Source: Catenovulum sp. 2E275 (lineage in GTDB: Bacteria > Pseudomonadota > Gammaproteobacteria > Enterobacterales > Alteromonadaceae). From it: a DNA stretch of 56,130 bases. The position numbers were made by a program, and so were the translations under genes. The notes beneath the pieces are model-generated. The model was given only the letters and a program-made list of their open reading frames with translations. It made no database searches and was not told where the DNA came from. Location: contig NZ_JAOPFU010000028.1 of the NCBI RefSeq assembly GCF_025515275.1, forward strand, positions 1 to 56,130, read 5' to 3'. Positions 49,001-55,942 of the stretch are shown here, one piece after another (the first letter of the stretch is position 1; each line of letters begins with the position of its first letter).

Positions 49001-49218
49001 TATTAAAAACCAAACAGCAACAACATTTAAATGCTGCTATTAATCAGGGGTTTTTACGCCTTGCCAGTCGTCCAGCAACAGATAAAGAAATCAATGTATT
49101 AACTCAAAGCTATCAGCAGGCGATTAAATTACATCAGGATAAAACTCAGCCTGAGCTTGCCGCAATGACCGATCTGGCAGCCACTATAATGAATCTGGAT
49201 ACCAGTTTAAACAGGTAA
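46075..49218 (+). CDS. c-type cytochrome / DUF1549 / DUF1553 lipoprotein
   Basis: Exported protein of 1047 residues with a lipoprotein signal (AIALTACNQ). Domain order is a PSCyt1-type c-haem domain (NKNCVGCHGG, Cys about 54), DUF1549/PSCyt2 (about 155-370, WASVWLDLARYSDSRGFE and a second haem-like CVQCH at about 339), a central beta-rich region, then DUF1553/PSD1 (about 740-1040, PLTSRVAVNRIWAQFFGQGI, RGPRQRLSAEMIRDQAL, NTPLQALVTLNDVVYHEAA). This architecture is abundant in Planctomycetes and Verrucomicrobia and rare in Gammaproteobacteria. Function is unknown; redox chemistry on a sugar or carbohydrate processing has been proposed. The start is GTG, because no better ATG is present. It heads a five-gene operon; the next start is 6 nt away. 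Confidence 0.9.
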   Translation: MVKLFNSTWFIKNRLLLVFSAIALTACNQADTNRSDTPVISFNESIRPILNKNCVGCHGGVTKQGGISYIYRNEALARGNSGRLNIVPGDAKASEFIQRIKSKDLTRRMPYKRPALSDNEIQLLEDWINQGAQWEEHWAFIPPKIITPPQTDNQNWINNPIDQFVLNKMTEQGLTPNPVASDSQWLRRASLDLTGLPPTEQQINQFVTSTDPNKFEATVDRLLSTKNYGERWASVWLDLARYSDSRGFERDKHRDSWPYRDWLIRAFNQNMPYDQFVIKQLAGDLLPEPELDDVVATTFNRLTPANDEAGTDDEEYRTYAVMDRNATTWIALNGITMNCVQCHAHPYDPITHTEYFNSLAFFNTSEDADRRDDSPNLKFAYDQNKRQALFNVQQAYEHTRTKLFAELTSWQNNSQWQPVNLAKAQINKPLAQLAIAEYDWRSLNPELQNQLQNCSKNNKKLAKSCKQLTDKHNNIFNAYRLAKTAEKSAIQADLPDSVTPLNITNGELAEPKLAIPALGVYQLEAEPANGKQTISAIKFNVAPLDPAKAIHTPQDGFTVEKVDIKIIRHNGEQQPVAIQQFIPASVYGFNQMLDLYSRRSNHQKTSAQTHYDSGWYTGLSAHLLHTQVSSYALLTKPIELNRGDKLAFSLYQLQKDHSRGEKPYYLRQLQLTVSDSTAPQKPLALLAQAKAQNLTINQTAAASLPVMQEQIAQERRSTRIFTRGNFTDKEANDILPLTPAVFSSQLNPKTERANRLDLAKWFFDDDQPLTSRVAVNRIWAQFFGQGIVKTLGDFGSIGAQPSHPELLDWLAVYFQKDLNWDIKQLAKTIVLSSTYRQSAIATADKKSQDPNNTYLARGPRQRLSAEMIRDQALFAAGLLSDKQFGESVMPPQPDGVWQTVYNQQKWVEATGENRYRRAIYTYNKRTSPYPSFITFDDTGHIISAPQRFTTNTPLQALVTLNDVVYHEAAQALADILLKTKQQQHLNAAINQGFLRLASRPATDKEINVLTQSYQQAIKLHQDKTQPELAAMTDLAATIMNLDTSLNR

Positions 49219-49224
49219 AAAATA

Positions 49225-50745
49225 ATGAAACATTTTCAACGATTTAATCAACTGGAACAGCATTTAGCCGAGCTACAAAACCAAACCCGCCGTACCTTTT
49301 TAAAAGGTGCAGCCGGTTTTGGTGGCGCCGCATTTTTATCTCAGTTTGGCGGATTATTTGGGGCAAACCAAGCACATGCTGCCACTGCACACCTTGATTT
49401 TGGCCGAGATCCTAAAAGCCCCTTATCGCCGCTGCCACCACAATTTGCGGCTAAAGCTAAGCGAGTTATTTATTTACACATGGCAGGCGCTCCCAGCCAG
49501 CTAGAGCTTTTTGATTATAAACCTGAGCTGGCAAAGTTTGACGGGAAAGATTGCCCGGCAGAATTTTTAGAAGGCAAAAGTTTTGCTTTTTTAACCGGTG
49601 TGCCTAAATTAATGGGACCGCAATTTAGCTTTAAACAACATGGTCAAAGCGGCGCATGGCTGTCTGACAGATTGCCACATTTAACGAAACACGTAGATGA
49701 TATCTGTTTTATAAAATCTATGTATACCGACCAATTTAACCACGCACCAGCCCAATTATTAATGCAAACCGGCTCAGTGCAATTAGGCCATGCCTCGTTA
49801 GGCTCTTGGACAACTTATGGCTTAGGTACAGAAAACCAAAACCTGCCCGGATATATTGTGCTGGCATCTGGCGGCGCATTGCCATCCGGCGGTAAAGCTT
49901 TGTGGGGTTCAGGTTATTTACCCAGTGTTTATCAGGGTGTGCAATGCCGCTCACAAGGACAACCCGTTTTATATTTGGATAATCCGGATGGTGTGAGCCG
50001 AAATGCACGGCGCAATATGCTAGATGCCATTAATGCGCTCAATAGTGATACTTATCAGCAATATGGCGATCCCGAAACCATTACCCGCACCGCCCAATAC
50101 GAAATGGCTTTTAGAATGCAATTAGAAGCTACAGATGCATTTGATATACATCAGGAAACCGAAGCAACCCGTCAAAATTATGCAATCACAGATACGAACA
50201 GCGCCAGTTTTGCAAAAAATTGTCTGGTCGCAAGACGATTAGCTGAACGGGGCGTGCGTTTTATTGAATTATTTGACTGGGGTTGGGACAGCCACGGCGT
50301 TATTAAAGACGAAGCATTAAATATGGGGTTTAAAGACAAATGCAAACAAATCGACCAGCCTATTTCAGCCTTATTAACCGATTTAAAACAATCTGGTTTA
50401 TTAGAAGATACGCTTGTCGTTTTTGCCGGTGAGTTTGGCCGCACACCAATGAAAGAAAATCGCGGAGGCTCTGATAATGCTGCATTATTAGGGCGTGACC
50501 ATTGCCCGTCTGCCTATACAGTTTGGGTTGCTGGCGGCGGCATAAAAGGCGGCTATACCCACGGAGAAACCGATGATATGGGCTATGAAGTGGTTAAAGA
50601 TCCGGTATCTGTGCATGATTTTCACGCCACGTTACTTTATTTATTAGGGTTTGATTCTCATGCATTAAATTACCCGTATCAAGGTTTAGAGCAGAGACTA
50701 ACCGGTGTAAACCCGTATCGGGTTGTTTCACAAATTCTGGCTTAA
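49225..50745 (+). CDS. DUF1501 Tat-exported protein
   Basis: Sulfatase-like fold protein of 506 residues. It has a twin-arginine signal (RRTFLKGAAGFGGAAF) ending near AHAAT. DUF1501 landmarks are KRVIYLHMAGAPSQLELFDYKP (about 85-105), DDICFIKSMYTDQFNHAP, NLPGYIVLASGGALPSGGKA, RRLAERGVRFIELFDWGWDSHG and VFAGEFGRTPMKENRGGSDN, with the family's metal-site-like Asp/His residues. Pairing with DUF1549/DUF1553 proteins is the rule in Planctomycetes, so the two probably form a complex or act in sequence. The start follows AGG. The Tat signal implies a folded, perhaps metal-containing, exported enzyme. No substrate is known. Confidence 0.92.
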   Translation: MKHFQRFNQLEQHLAELQNQTRRTFLKGAAGFGGAAFLSQFGGLFGANQAHAATAHLDFGRDPKSPLSPLPPQFAAKAKRVIYLHMAGAPSQLELFDYKPELAKFDGKDCPAEFLEGKSFAFLTGVPKLMGPQFSFKQHGQSGAWLSDRLPHLTKHVDDICFIKSMYTDQFNHAPAQLLMQTGSVQLGHASLGSWTTYGLGTENQNLPGYIVLASGGALPSGGKALWGSGYLPSVYQGVQCRSQGQPVLYLDNPDGVSRNARRNMLDAINALNSDTYQQYGDPETITRTAQYEMAFRMQLEATDAFDIHQETEATRQNYAITDTNSASFAKNCLVARRLAERGVRFIELFDWGWDSHGVIKDEALNMGFKDKCKQIDQPISALLTDLKQSGLLEDTLVVFAGEFGRTPMKENRGGSDNAALLGRDHCPSAYTVWVAGGGIKGGYTHGETDDMGYEVVKDPVSVHDFHATLLYLLGFDSHALNYPYQGLEQRLTGVNPYRVVSQILA

Positions 50746-50759
50746 TAACATCAATAAAA

Positions 50760-51749
50760 ATGAACAATCTAAATGAGCATGTCATGCAGTTAAAAGCCAA
50801 CCGGCTAATTCATCAACAAGGTTTGGGCACTGCGCAGTATTTTACTTATGTTGCGATTATAACCTGCCTATTATTGGTATTTTTAGGATTAAATGATCCG
50901 GTTAACCGCCACCAGCTTTTAACCGGCCTAGGCTTAAAACCTCAAATTAAACTAGCAGATGATTCTTTTTATAAACAAAGAGTTGAACCTATTTTTAACC
51001 AATACTGCGCGGCTTGCCACGGTATAGATAAAAGCAAAGGTGGGCTCAGAACCGACAGTTTTATTCACACTTTATATTCTGGCAAAAGTACAAACAACAT
51101 AGTGCCGTTTGAGCCAGCCAGCAGCCAGATAATTAATCGAATGAAACTGCCGCAAGACGACAAACGTTTAATGCCACCGTTGGGTTGGGATAAACCCAGT
51201 GAAGATGAATTAAAAATATTAACTATGTGGATTAATAAAGGTGCCAGCGCAGAATTAACTGCGGCAGATTTTCCAGATGCCCCTCAAAAAATAGTTGAGG
51301 TACAAATTCCGCTATTAGATAAAAAAGCGGTACAGCAAGCACGATTACCAGTGAATCAGGTTTTATCTGAACTTGCACCAAGTTTTCCGCACGCGTTTAA
51401 CTTTATTGCCCGAGACTCTCATTTACTGCGCTTTAGCAATGTCTCTTTCACTGGTGAATTTACTGATCAAACTATGCAGCAAATTGCACCAGCAGCACCG
51501 TTTATTAGTTCGCTTTATTTGCGTAGCAGCCAGCTAACAGATTCATCATTCAATACTTTATTAGCCATGCATAATCTCACCGAAGCTTATTTACAGGGCG
51601 CTCAAATATCACCGGATAATTTAAGTTTATTAATTACCAAGTTAACTCGGCTTAAAACATTAAGTATTGAACAAACGCTGATCTCAGAACCATTAAAACA
51701 GCTTTGCCAACAACATAATATTCAGCTTAAAGGAGTAAACCATGGCTAA
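50760..51749 (+). CDS. Membrane-anchored c-type cytochrome (PSCyt1) with LRR-like tail
   Basis: Protein of 329 residues. An N-terminal transmembrane helix (YFTYVAIITCLLLVFLGL, about 21-40) precedes a c-haem domain with NQYCAACHGIDKSKGG (Cys about 83) and MPPLGWDKP as a possible distal Met region. The C-terminal third has leucine-rich repeat-like segments (LYLRSSQLTDSSFNTL, LTEAYLQGAQISPDNL, LKTLSIEQTLIS), as in related Planctomycete proteins. The start is uncertain; the next ATG (50784) is possible. It overlaps the cytochrome b gene by 8 nt. Likely role: electron transfer between the DUF1549 protein and the membrane. Confidence 0.82.
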   Translation: MNNLNEHVMQLKANRLIHQQGLGTAQYFTYVAIITCLLLVFLGLNDPVNRHQLLTGLGLKPQIKLADDSFYKQRVEPIFNQYCAACHGIDKSKGGLRTDSFIHTLYSGKSTNNIVPFEPASSQIINRMKLPQDDKRLMPPLGWDKPSEDELKILTMWINKGASAELTAADFPDAPQKIVEVQIPLLDKKAVQQARLPVNQVLSELAPSFPHAFNFIARDSHLLRFSNVSFTGEFTDQTMQQIAPAAPFISSLYLRSSQLTDSSFNTLLAMHNLTEAYLQGAQISPDNLSLLITKLTRLKTLSIEQTLISEPLKQLCQQHNIQLKGVNHG

Positions 51750-52392
51750 CAAAGTTAAAGTTTGGGATATCTCCACCCGCGCTTTTCATTGGCTATTAGT
51801 TATCGCCATTTTTAGTTGCTGGTTAACGATGGAAATGCGTTGGCTAGATGCACATTTATATTCGGGTTTATTTATCGCGTTTTTAATTATTTATCGCCTT
51901 ATTTGGGGCATTATTGGTGCAAAAACTGCGCGTTTCAGCGATTTTGTCAAATGGCCGTGGCACGCAGTACGTTATTTACTCAAATCATTTAACCGGCACG
52001 ACGATTATCATGCAGGGCATAATCCGGCCGGTGGCTGGATGGTGATTATTTTTTTACTGGTGATTTTAAGCCAAGTGATTAGTGGTTTATTTGCCAATGA
52101 CGATATTGGGTTTTCAGGTCCGTTAGCCGATTGGGTAGTAAAACAAAGTTCTGATTTTGCTACCTTTTTACACGGCTGGATTTTTAATGCTTTGCTGGGG
52201 TTAATTTGGCTGCATCTGGTTATTGTATTTTTTTATGTGTTGGTCAAAAAACAAAATTTGGTTAAAGCCATGCTAACCGGTAAAAAACCGGCACAACAAG
52301 CACCGGGCGCAGAACAATTATTTTTTGTGTCGTCTTTTCGTATCGTGCTGGCTTTTATTCTGGCTCTGATTGTACCTTTTTTACTGTTTTAA
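51742..52392 (+). CDS. Cytochrome b561-family membrane protein
   Basis: Four-helix b-type cytochrome of 216 residues. Likely haem ligands sit in RAFHWLLV (helix 1, His about 15), DAHLYSGLF (helix 2, about 36), FLHGWIFN (helix 3) and LIWLHLVIVFF (helix 4). The start overlaps the previous gene (ATGG within its 3' end) and follows AAAGGAG, so translation is coupled. In the operon it would pass electrons between periplasmic c-haem proteins and the quinone pool. Direction of flow cannot be read from the sequence. Confidence 0.88.
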   Translation: MANKVKVWDISTRAFHWLLVIAIFSCWLTMEMRWLDAHLYSGLFIAFLIIYRLIWGIIGAKTARFSDFVKWPWHAVRYLLKSFNRHDDYHAGHNPAGGWMVIIFLLVILSQVISGLFANDDIGFSGPLADWVVKQSSDFATFLHGWIFNALLGLIWLHLVIVFFYVLVKKQNLVKAMLTGKKPAQQAPGAEQLFFVSSFRIVLAFILALIVPFLLF

Positions 52393-52408
52393 TTTACGAG
52401 CAAAAATT

Positions 52409-53323
52409 ATGTTTAACCGACGTCAGTTTTTACAATATTCACTAGGTTCAAGTGCACTTATTGGCAGCCAGCTTTCACCAGCCTTAGGATTAAATTCGGC
52501 ACTGGCAACTACTCAAAAACCGTTAGAACTCAATATATTTGCGACCAATTGGGGTTATAAAGGCAGTTTTGATGAATTTTGTAATCAGACCAAACAAGCC
52601 GGATACGATGGTGTTGAACTCTGGTTGCCCTCACCCGATAAAACACGGGCGGTCGTTAATACACTTGAAAAATACGATCTCAAAATGCTGCTATTAGTTG
52701 GCGCGCATCAGGGAGATTTTAACGAGCATTTTGCGATTTTTAAAAATGATTTAAAGCGAGCCATTGCGTTAAATCCCGTTAAAATAAATTGCCATACCGG
52801 ACGCGATTATTTTACGTTTGAACAAGCCAGCGTATTTTTTAACGAAAGCTCAGCTCAAACCAAAGCGGCAAATATCCAAATATGCCATGAAACGCACAGA
52901 GCACGTATTTTATTTGCAGCACATATTTGCCAAAGCTATTTACAGGCGTTTCCGGATTTGCGTTTAACTTTAGATATTTCACATTGGGTCAATGTTGCTT
53001 CATCATTACTGGATGATCAAAAAGCGGCAGTAAAGCTGGCGCTTGAGCGTACCGATCATATTCACTCCCGTGTTGGTTTCACCCATGGTCCACAGGTTAA
53101 TGATCCGCGAGCACCCGAATGGCAAAAAACCTTTGCCGCTCATGTCGCGTGGTGGGATACAGTAGTCGATATTAAACGCCAAAGCACAGGCAAACTCAGC
53201 ATGACTCCAGAATTTGGCCCGTTTCCTTATATGCCAACTTTGCCCTACACCAAACAAGCCGTTGGCAACCAATGGGAAATTAATCAATATATGCTCGAAT
53301 TTTGGCGTAACAGGTATGGCTAA
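52409..53323 (+). CDS. Tat-exported sugar isomerase/epimerase-like TIM barrel
   Basis: Xylose-isomerase-like TIM-barrel protein (AP endonuclease 2 superfamily) of about 304 residues. The ATG at 52409 was chosen because the twin-arginine signal begins there (FNRRQFLQYSLGSSAL). An in-frame upstream start overlaps the cytochrome gene. Fold markers include AGYDGVELWLP (about 50-60), INCHTGRDYFTFEQ, NIQICHETHRARI, LRLTLDISHWVN and VDIKRQSTGKLSMTPEFGP, with conserved Glu, Asp and His metal ligands. Being exported is unusual for this fold and matches the two other exported members of this operon. Likely acts on a free sugar or keto-sugar in the periplasm. Confidence 0.85.
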   Translation: MFNRRQFLQYSLGSSALIGSQLSPALGLNSALATTQKPLELNIFATNWGYKGSFDEFCNQTKQAGYDGVELWLPSPDKTRAVVNTLEKYDLKMLLLVGAHQGDFNEHFAIFKNDLKRAIALNPVKINCHTGRDYFTFEQASVFFNESSAQTKAANIQICHETHRARILFAAHICQSYLQAFPDLRLTLDISHWVNVASSLLDDQKAAVKLALERTDHIHSRVGFTHGPQVNDPRAPEWQKTFAAHVAWWDTVVDIKRQSTGKLSMTPEFGPFPYMPTLPYTKQAVGNQWEINQYMLEFWRNRYG

Positions 53324-53366
53324 ATAAAATGAAACAGCAAAGCTGTACAACAGGGACTTAGTTAGA

Positions 53367-53732
53367 ATGATAAGATTTTTTCTAGTATGCTTTATTTTGA
53401 TTATTGCTCTTATTGCCGGTAAGCAAATATCCGATATCAATGCTGACGTTACACTTACTGAAAAAACTTGGCATTGTAACTCACAAACCTGTAACTACAG
53501 CTTTGAACTAGCTAATAATTCCGACTTTACTCAAATAGTACAAGTTATTATCCACTTTCGAGCAGAGCAAGAAATAACCAGTTATAAAAATATGGCTGCC
53601 ATTTTACCTTCGCATTATAAAACAATCGTTTTAAATCCGGGTGAACACAAATTGATAACGGACAAGCTTTCAACAACAAAGGAAAATATTTTAATTTATT
53701 ATGCATTCACCAACAAAGTGGATGAAAATTAA
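53367..53732 (+). CDS. Small uncharacterised exported or membrane-anchored protein
   Basis: A 121-residue protein I do not recognise. It has one N-terminal hydrophobic helix (FFLVCFILIIALIAG) and a small beta-rich domain with two Cys (HCNSQTCNYSFELAN, about 31-45) that could form a disulfide. The rest looks like an immunoglobulin-like sandwich (VQVIIHFRAEQEI, LNPGEHKLITDKL). It lies 43 bp after the five-gene operon on the same strand, so co-transcription is possible but unproved. Confidence 0.6.
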   Translation: MIRFFLVCFILIIALIAGKQISDINADVTLTEKTWHCNSQTCNYSFELANNSDFTQIVQVIIHFRAEQEITSYKNMAAILPSHYKTIVLNPGEHKLITDKLSTTKENILIYYAFTNKVDEN

Positions 53733-53942
53733 CTTAATTTTCCCGATTCAATTTTTGGATAAGACGAAAAGGCTAAATGTGCTAATTTAATTGCGGCTCT
53801 TGGTTGCTACTGGTTTTATGACCCGCTCACGATCCACAAACAAACCAATCTTAGAGACTTGGTTTGTTACAGGCTAGAAATAAACGCACCTCAAACAATC
53901 GTATATCCTCAATGATTGTTTAGCACAATTCAGCACTGTGAT
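53733..53942. other. Gap with two hairpins at the edge of the cassette-like region
   Basis: It contains a 10-bp perfect inverted repeat AACAAACCAA/TTGGTTTGTT (53839-53868) and AAACAATC/GATTGTTT (53893-53921), the latter just beyond the DUF6429 stop. One may be a terminator or a decayed attC; on the minus strand the second is followed by GCGTTTAT. Confidence 0.4.
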
Positions 53943-54166
53943 TTATTTAGTAAAAAGTTTTTTGAATAATTCTTCCGCCTTTTGTAAACCTTCATCAGTA
54001 AATAAAACTGATTTAGATTTTCCTATTGGAGCGCAGATGAGCCCTTTTTCATAAAGGCGATTGGTTACAGCCCATCAAGCCCCTTCCATGCTCTATAGTG
54101 ATCATGTAAAGTCAGGTAAAGTAGTGCTAATGCTGCCTCATCAATTTTATCTTCATCTATTTCCAT
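53943..54166 (-). pseudogene. DUF6429-family protein, frameshifted
   Basis: The 5' part reads MEIDEDKIDEAALALLYLTL...RAWKG, then hits a stop after LDGL. In another frame the sequence goes on as NRLYEKGLICAPIGKSKSV and LFTDEGLQKAEELFKKLF. Joined by restoring one T near 54071-54076 (GATTGGGCTGTAACC expected, GATGGGCTGTAACC present), it gives a full-length DUF6429 protein of about 74 residues, as I recall the family. The start follows GGAG, and it lies 15 bp after the GNAT gene. Function of the family is unknown. A sequencing error is possible; decay at the distal end of a cassette array is the alternative. Confidence 0.7.
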
Positions 54167-54181
54167 TACGTTCTCCAAAAT

Positions 54182-54550
54182 TTATTTAGCCTTAGGCGTC
54201 TTATATACGTTTGCATACCGCATTAATTTGATATTATCAACGTCAGTGGTAAAACCATGATTGATATAAAAAGGCTCAAGCTCAGGTAAACAATATAGCT
54301 CAAAACATTTAACCGATTTTAATTTTTCATGCTCTTTGATTAGGTTAATTAACTTATTACCTAAACCTGTTTTTCTTTGATCAGGAGCTACAATGAGATC
54401 AAAGATGAGCGCCTTAAAAGTAAAGTCAGTTAATACACGCGCAAAGCCATTTAAACGCCCATGTACATCAACTACCGCCACACATATTTGCGAACCAGAA
54501 ATTCTTGCTGACTGACCTTTGTTTGATTTTAAAGAGAAATAATGCCACAA
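54182..54550 (-). CDS. GNAT family N-acetyltransferase
   Basis: Small acetyltransferase of 122 residues by the shortest reading. It carries the central beta strands (ICVAVVDVHGRLNGFARVLTDF), the acetyl-CoA loop (VAPDQRKTGLGNKLI) and a C-terminal strand with YINHGF. The start is doubtful: the listed one is TTG, but the frame is open further up to 54625 (EWNFIKQKVSYKYFSRIW), which looks like genuine family sequence. An ATG (54620-54622) is one base out of frame, so a start-region frameshift is likely. The gene begins just after the 169-bp element and an attC-type GTTATA, as expected for a cassette. Substrate unknown. Confidence 0.75.
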   Translation of the reverse strand: MWHYFSLKSNKGQSARISGSQICVAVVDVHGRLNGFARVLTDFTFKALIFDLIVAPDQRKTGLGNKLINLIKEHEKLKSVKCFELYCLPELEPFYINHGFTTDVDNIKLMRYANVYKTPKAK

Positions 54551-54642
54551 CCAAACTGACCATATTCGGCTAAAGTATTTATAACTAACTTTTTGCTTTA
54601 TAAAATTCCACTCATGACTCCATGTTTAAAGTAGTTTATAAC

Positions 54643-54811
54643 AAGACCGTAGAAAACCTCGTCCTCAAAAACTTATCGTTCATACGTCGAAAAGTTTTAC
54701 TGTTTAATGGTTAAAACCTATCAAAATTTTACCTAGCAACGCATTTTTAGGCTTACTTTATTGTACAAAAAAGTAAGCCTAAAAATTAACAATGAGTTTT
54801 CCTAAAGGCTC
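54643..54811 (-). mobile_element. 169-bp MITE-like element, copy 1, inserted in an attC core
   Basis: The ends are imperfect inverted repeats: AAGACCGTAGAAAACC on the left and, read inward from the right, GAGCCTTTAGGAAAACTC. It is flanked by AAC on both sides (54640-54642 and 54812-54814), which fits a 3-bp target duplication. The interior has a perfect 15-bp hairpin stem (TTTTTAGGCTTACTT / AAGTAAGCCTAAAAA, 54753-54785). No open frame. Removing the element and one AAC would restore GGCGTTATAA on the minus strand, a normal attC R' site. Length equals copy 2 at 55774, and they look at least three-quarters identical by eye. Confidence 0.6.
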
Positions 54812-54905
54812 AACGCCTTGCACATTTGCACAGCGGTTGTAGTAGATTTTTGTGGATTAATGGCCGAAAGCCATGCACAGCGTCAAATGGAGCAAATTGT
54901 TATGT
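54812..54905 (-). other. attC-like site B
   Basis: On the minus strand: R'' ACATAAC, stem TTGC..CATTTG pairing with CAAATG..GCAA, inner hairpin ATGGC/GCCAT, and R' GTT (followed by the inserted element). The stop codon of the upstream gene (TAA at 54900-54902) lies inside R'', typical of integron cassettes. About 94 bp, in the normal size range. Confidence 0.6.
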
Positions 54906-55271
54906 GCTTCTGATAGCTTGTAAATCACGAATAATACCCTGAATTTCAGATAGGCCTTTTACATTAAGTACGTAAAAACCCTTATTGTTTTTTCTTTGGT
55001 ATTCCTCATAAGCCCACAATACTTCAACGCGTTCTCGAATTCTGTCTAGGCTTTTGTTTTTAATCGGTATGCTGAGAAAATCATCCCAGCAATCGTCGCT
55101 TACTTTACCTGATGCCATTTCAAATAATACAGATTCCACTTCTTCTGGCGTTCTCTCAATTTTACTCTCGAAAAAACGAGAAATTAGTACGACCGGCATC
55201 CCTATCACTAGAACAGGAAGTAAGATCAGGCTTTTTAAGCTCTCGGTAATCTTCATACTCTCGTACCACAT
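54900..55271 (-). CDS. Cassette-encoded small membrane protein, unknown
   Basis: A 123-residue protein I do not recognise. One transmembrane helix (SLILLPVLVIGMPVVLISRF, about 13-33) precedes a charged cytoplasmic or periplasmic domain rich in Glu and Lys (ERTPEEVESVLFEMASGKV, DRIRERVEVLWAYEEYQRK). The start ATG at 55271 sits inside the attC R' site (GCGTTATG) and follows AAGGG; the next ATG (55256) is the alternative. Its stop lies in the R'' of attC B. Single small genes of unknown function between attC sites are typical cassette contents. Confidence 0.72.
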   Translation of the reverse strand: MWYESMKITESLKSLILLPVLVIGMPVVLISRFFESKIERTPEEVESVLFEMASGKVSDDCWDDFLSIPIKNKSLDRIRERVEVLWAYEEYQRKNNKGFYVLNVKGLSEIQGIIRDLQAIRST

Positions 55272-55753
55272 AACGCCCTTATAAGCTTTTTGTTTCCGCC
55301 TTGATGCGATTGATATTCACCACTTATGGCTTTCAAGTATGCCTTTGAACCTAAGCCAATTTGTCCCCAAATAGATCTTCGGTGATTCCCTAAGTAATCG
55401 TACTGATCATCAGCATCATACAGCGTTATTATTTGCTCAGGAAAAACATACTCGCCTTTGTCGAATGTATATTCCAATGGCTCATTAGCAGCTATTAAGG
55501 CAAATAATTCAGAAGCCTCTACATCAAATACATTAACACCTAAGTACGTTACGACATAAGATTCATCTAGAGCTAGACCGATAAAATTTACTAATTCATT
55601 TTCAAACTCAACCTGAAGACTGCCATTAAAATAATAATCGAGAGATCCTCTAGATGAATCAAATGATCCATCAAGTATTTCACGAACTTCTGCTCTATGC
55701 ATACCTAATTTGATTGAGCCAACTCCACTGTGCGGATTTATCGAAAACTCCAT
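55253..55753 (-). CDS. Cassette-encoded protein, unknown
   Basis: A 166-residue soluble protein I do not recognise, acidic, mostly beta (IKLGMHRAEVREIL, YFNGSLQVEFENELVNFIGL, EQIITLYDADDQYDYLGN). The N-terminal HSGVGSIKLGM pattern is reminiscent of immunity-type proteins found near toxins, but no toxin is visible here. The start follows GGGA. The last about 25 residues are encoded inside attC-like site C, with no stop until it overlaps the next gene (ATGA at 55253-55256). Confidence 0.72.
   Translation of the reverse strand: MEFSINPHSGVGSIKLGMHRAEVREILDGSFDSSRGSLDYYFNGSLQVEFENELVNFIGLALDESYVVTYLGVNVFDVEASELFALIAANEPLEYTFDKGEYVFPEQIITLYDADDQYDYLGNHRRSIWGQIGLGSKAYLKAISGEYQSHQGGNKKLIRALCGTRV
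55268..55337 (-). other. attC-like site C (weaker)
   Basis: On the minus strand the R' side is clear: AAGGGCGTTATGT (55268-55280). The R''/L'' side is degenerate (GCCATAAG, about 55323-55330, pairing with CTTATAAGGGC with a bulge). It separates the two overlapping cassette genes and shows the R' core without an insert. Confidence 0.4.
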
Positions 55754-55773
55754 AACTTCCCAAAATGTATAAC

Positions 55774-55942
55774 GAGACTGTAGAAAAACCTCGTCCTCAA
55801 AATTTAATCGTTCGCTACGTCGAAAAGTTTTGCTGTTTAATCGATTAAACCTATCAAGGTTTTACGTAATAAAGCGTTTTGAGTCTATTTATTGTACAAT
55901 AATTTAAGCTTAAAAATTAACAATGAGTTTTCCTACAGGCTC
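55774..55942 (-). mobile_element. 169-bp MITE-like element, copy 2, inserted in an attC core
   Basis: Terminal inverted repeats: GAGACTGTAGAAAAACC on the left and GAGCCTGTAGGAAAAC read inward from the right. AAC flanks both ends (55771-55773 and 55943-55945). The interior holds TTATTGTACAATAA (14-bp palindrome). No open frame. Taking it out with one AAC leaves GGGCGTTATAC on the minus strand, the R' end of an attC. Same length, orientation and target position as copy 1. Confidence 0.65.

Noticed and set aside
53006-53440. Minus-strand open frame of 144 codons
   Set aside because: Antisense to the isomerase-like gene and the small exported-protein gene, both better supported; no recognisable domain.
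53893-53921. A fourth attC site after DUF6429
   Set aside because: The stem is short (8 bp) and the R''/R' ends are poor. It could equally be a terminator.
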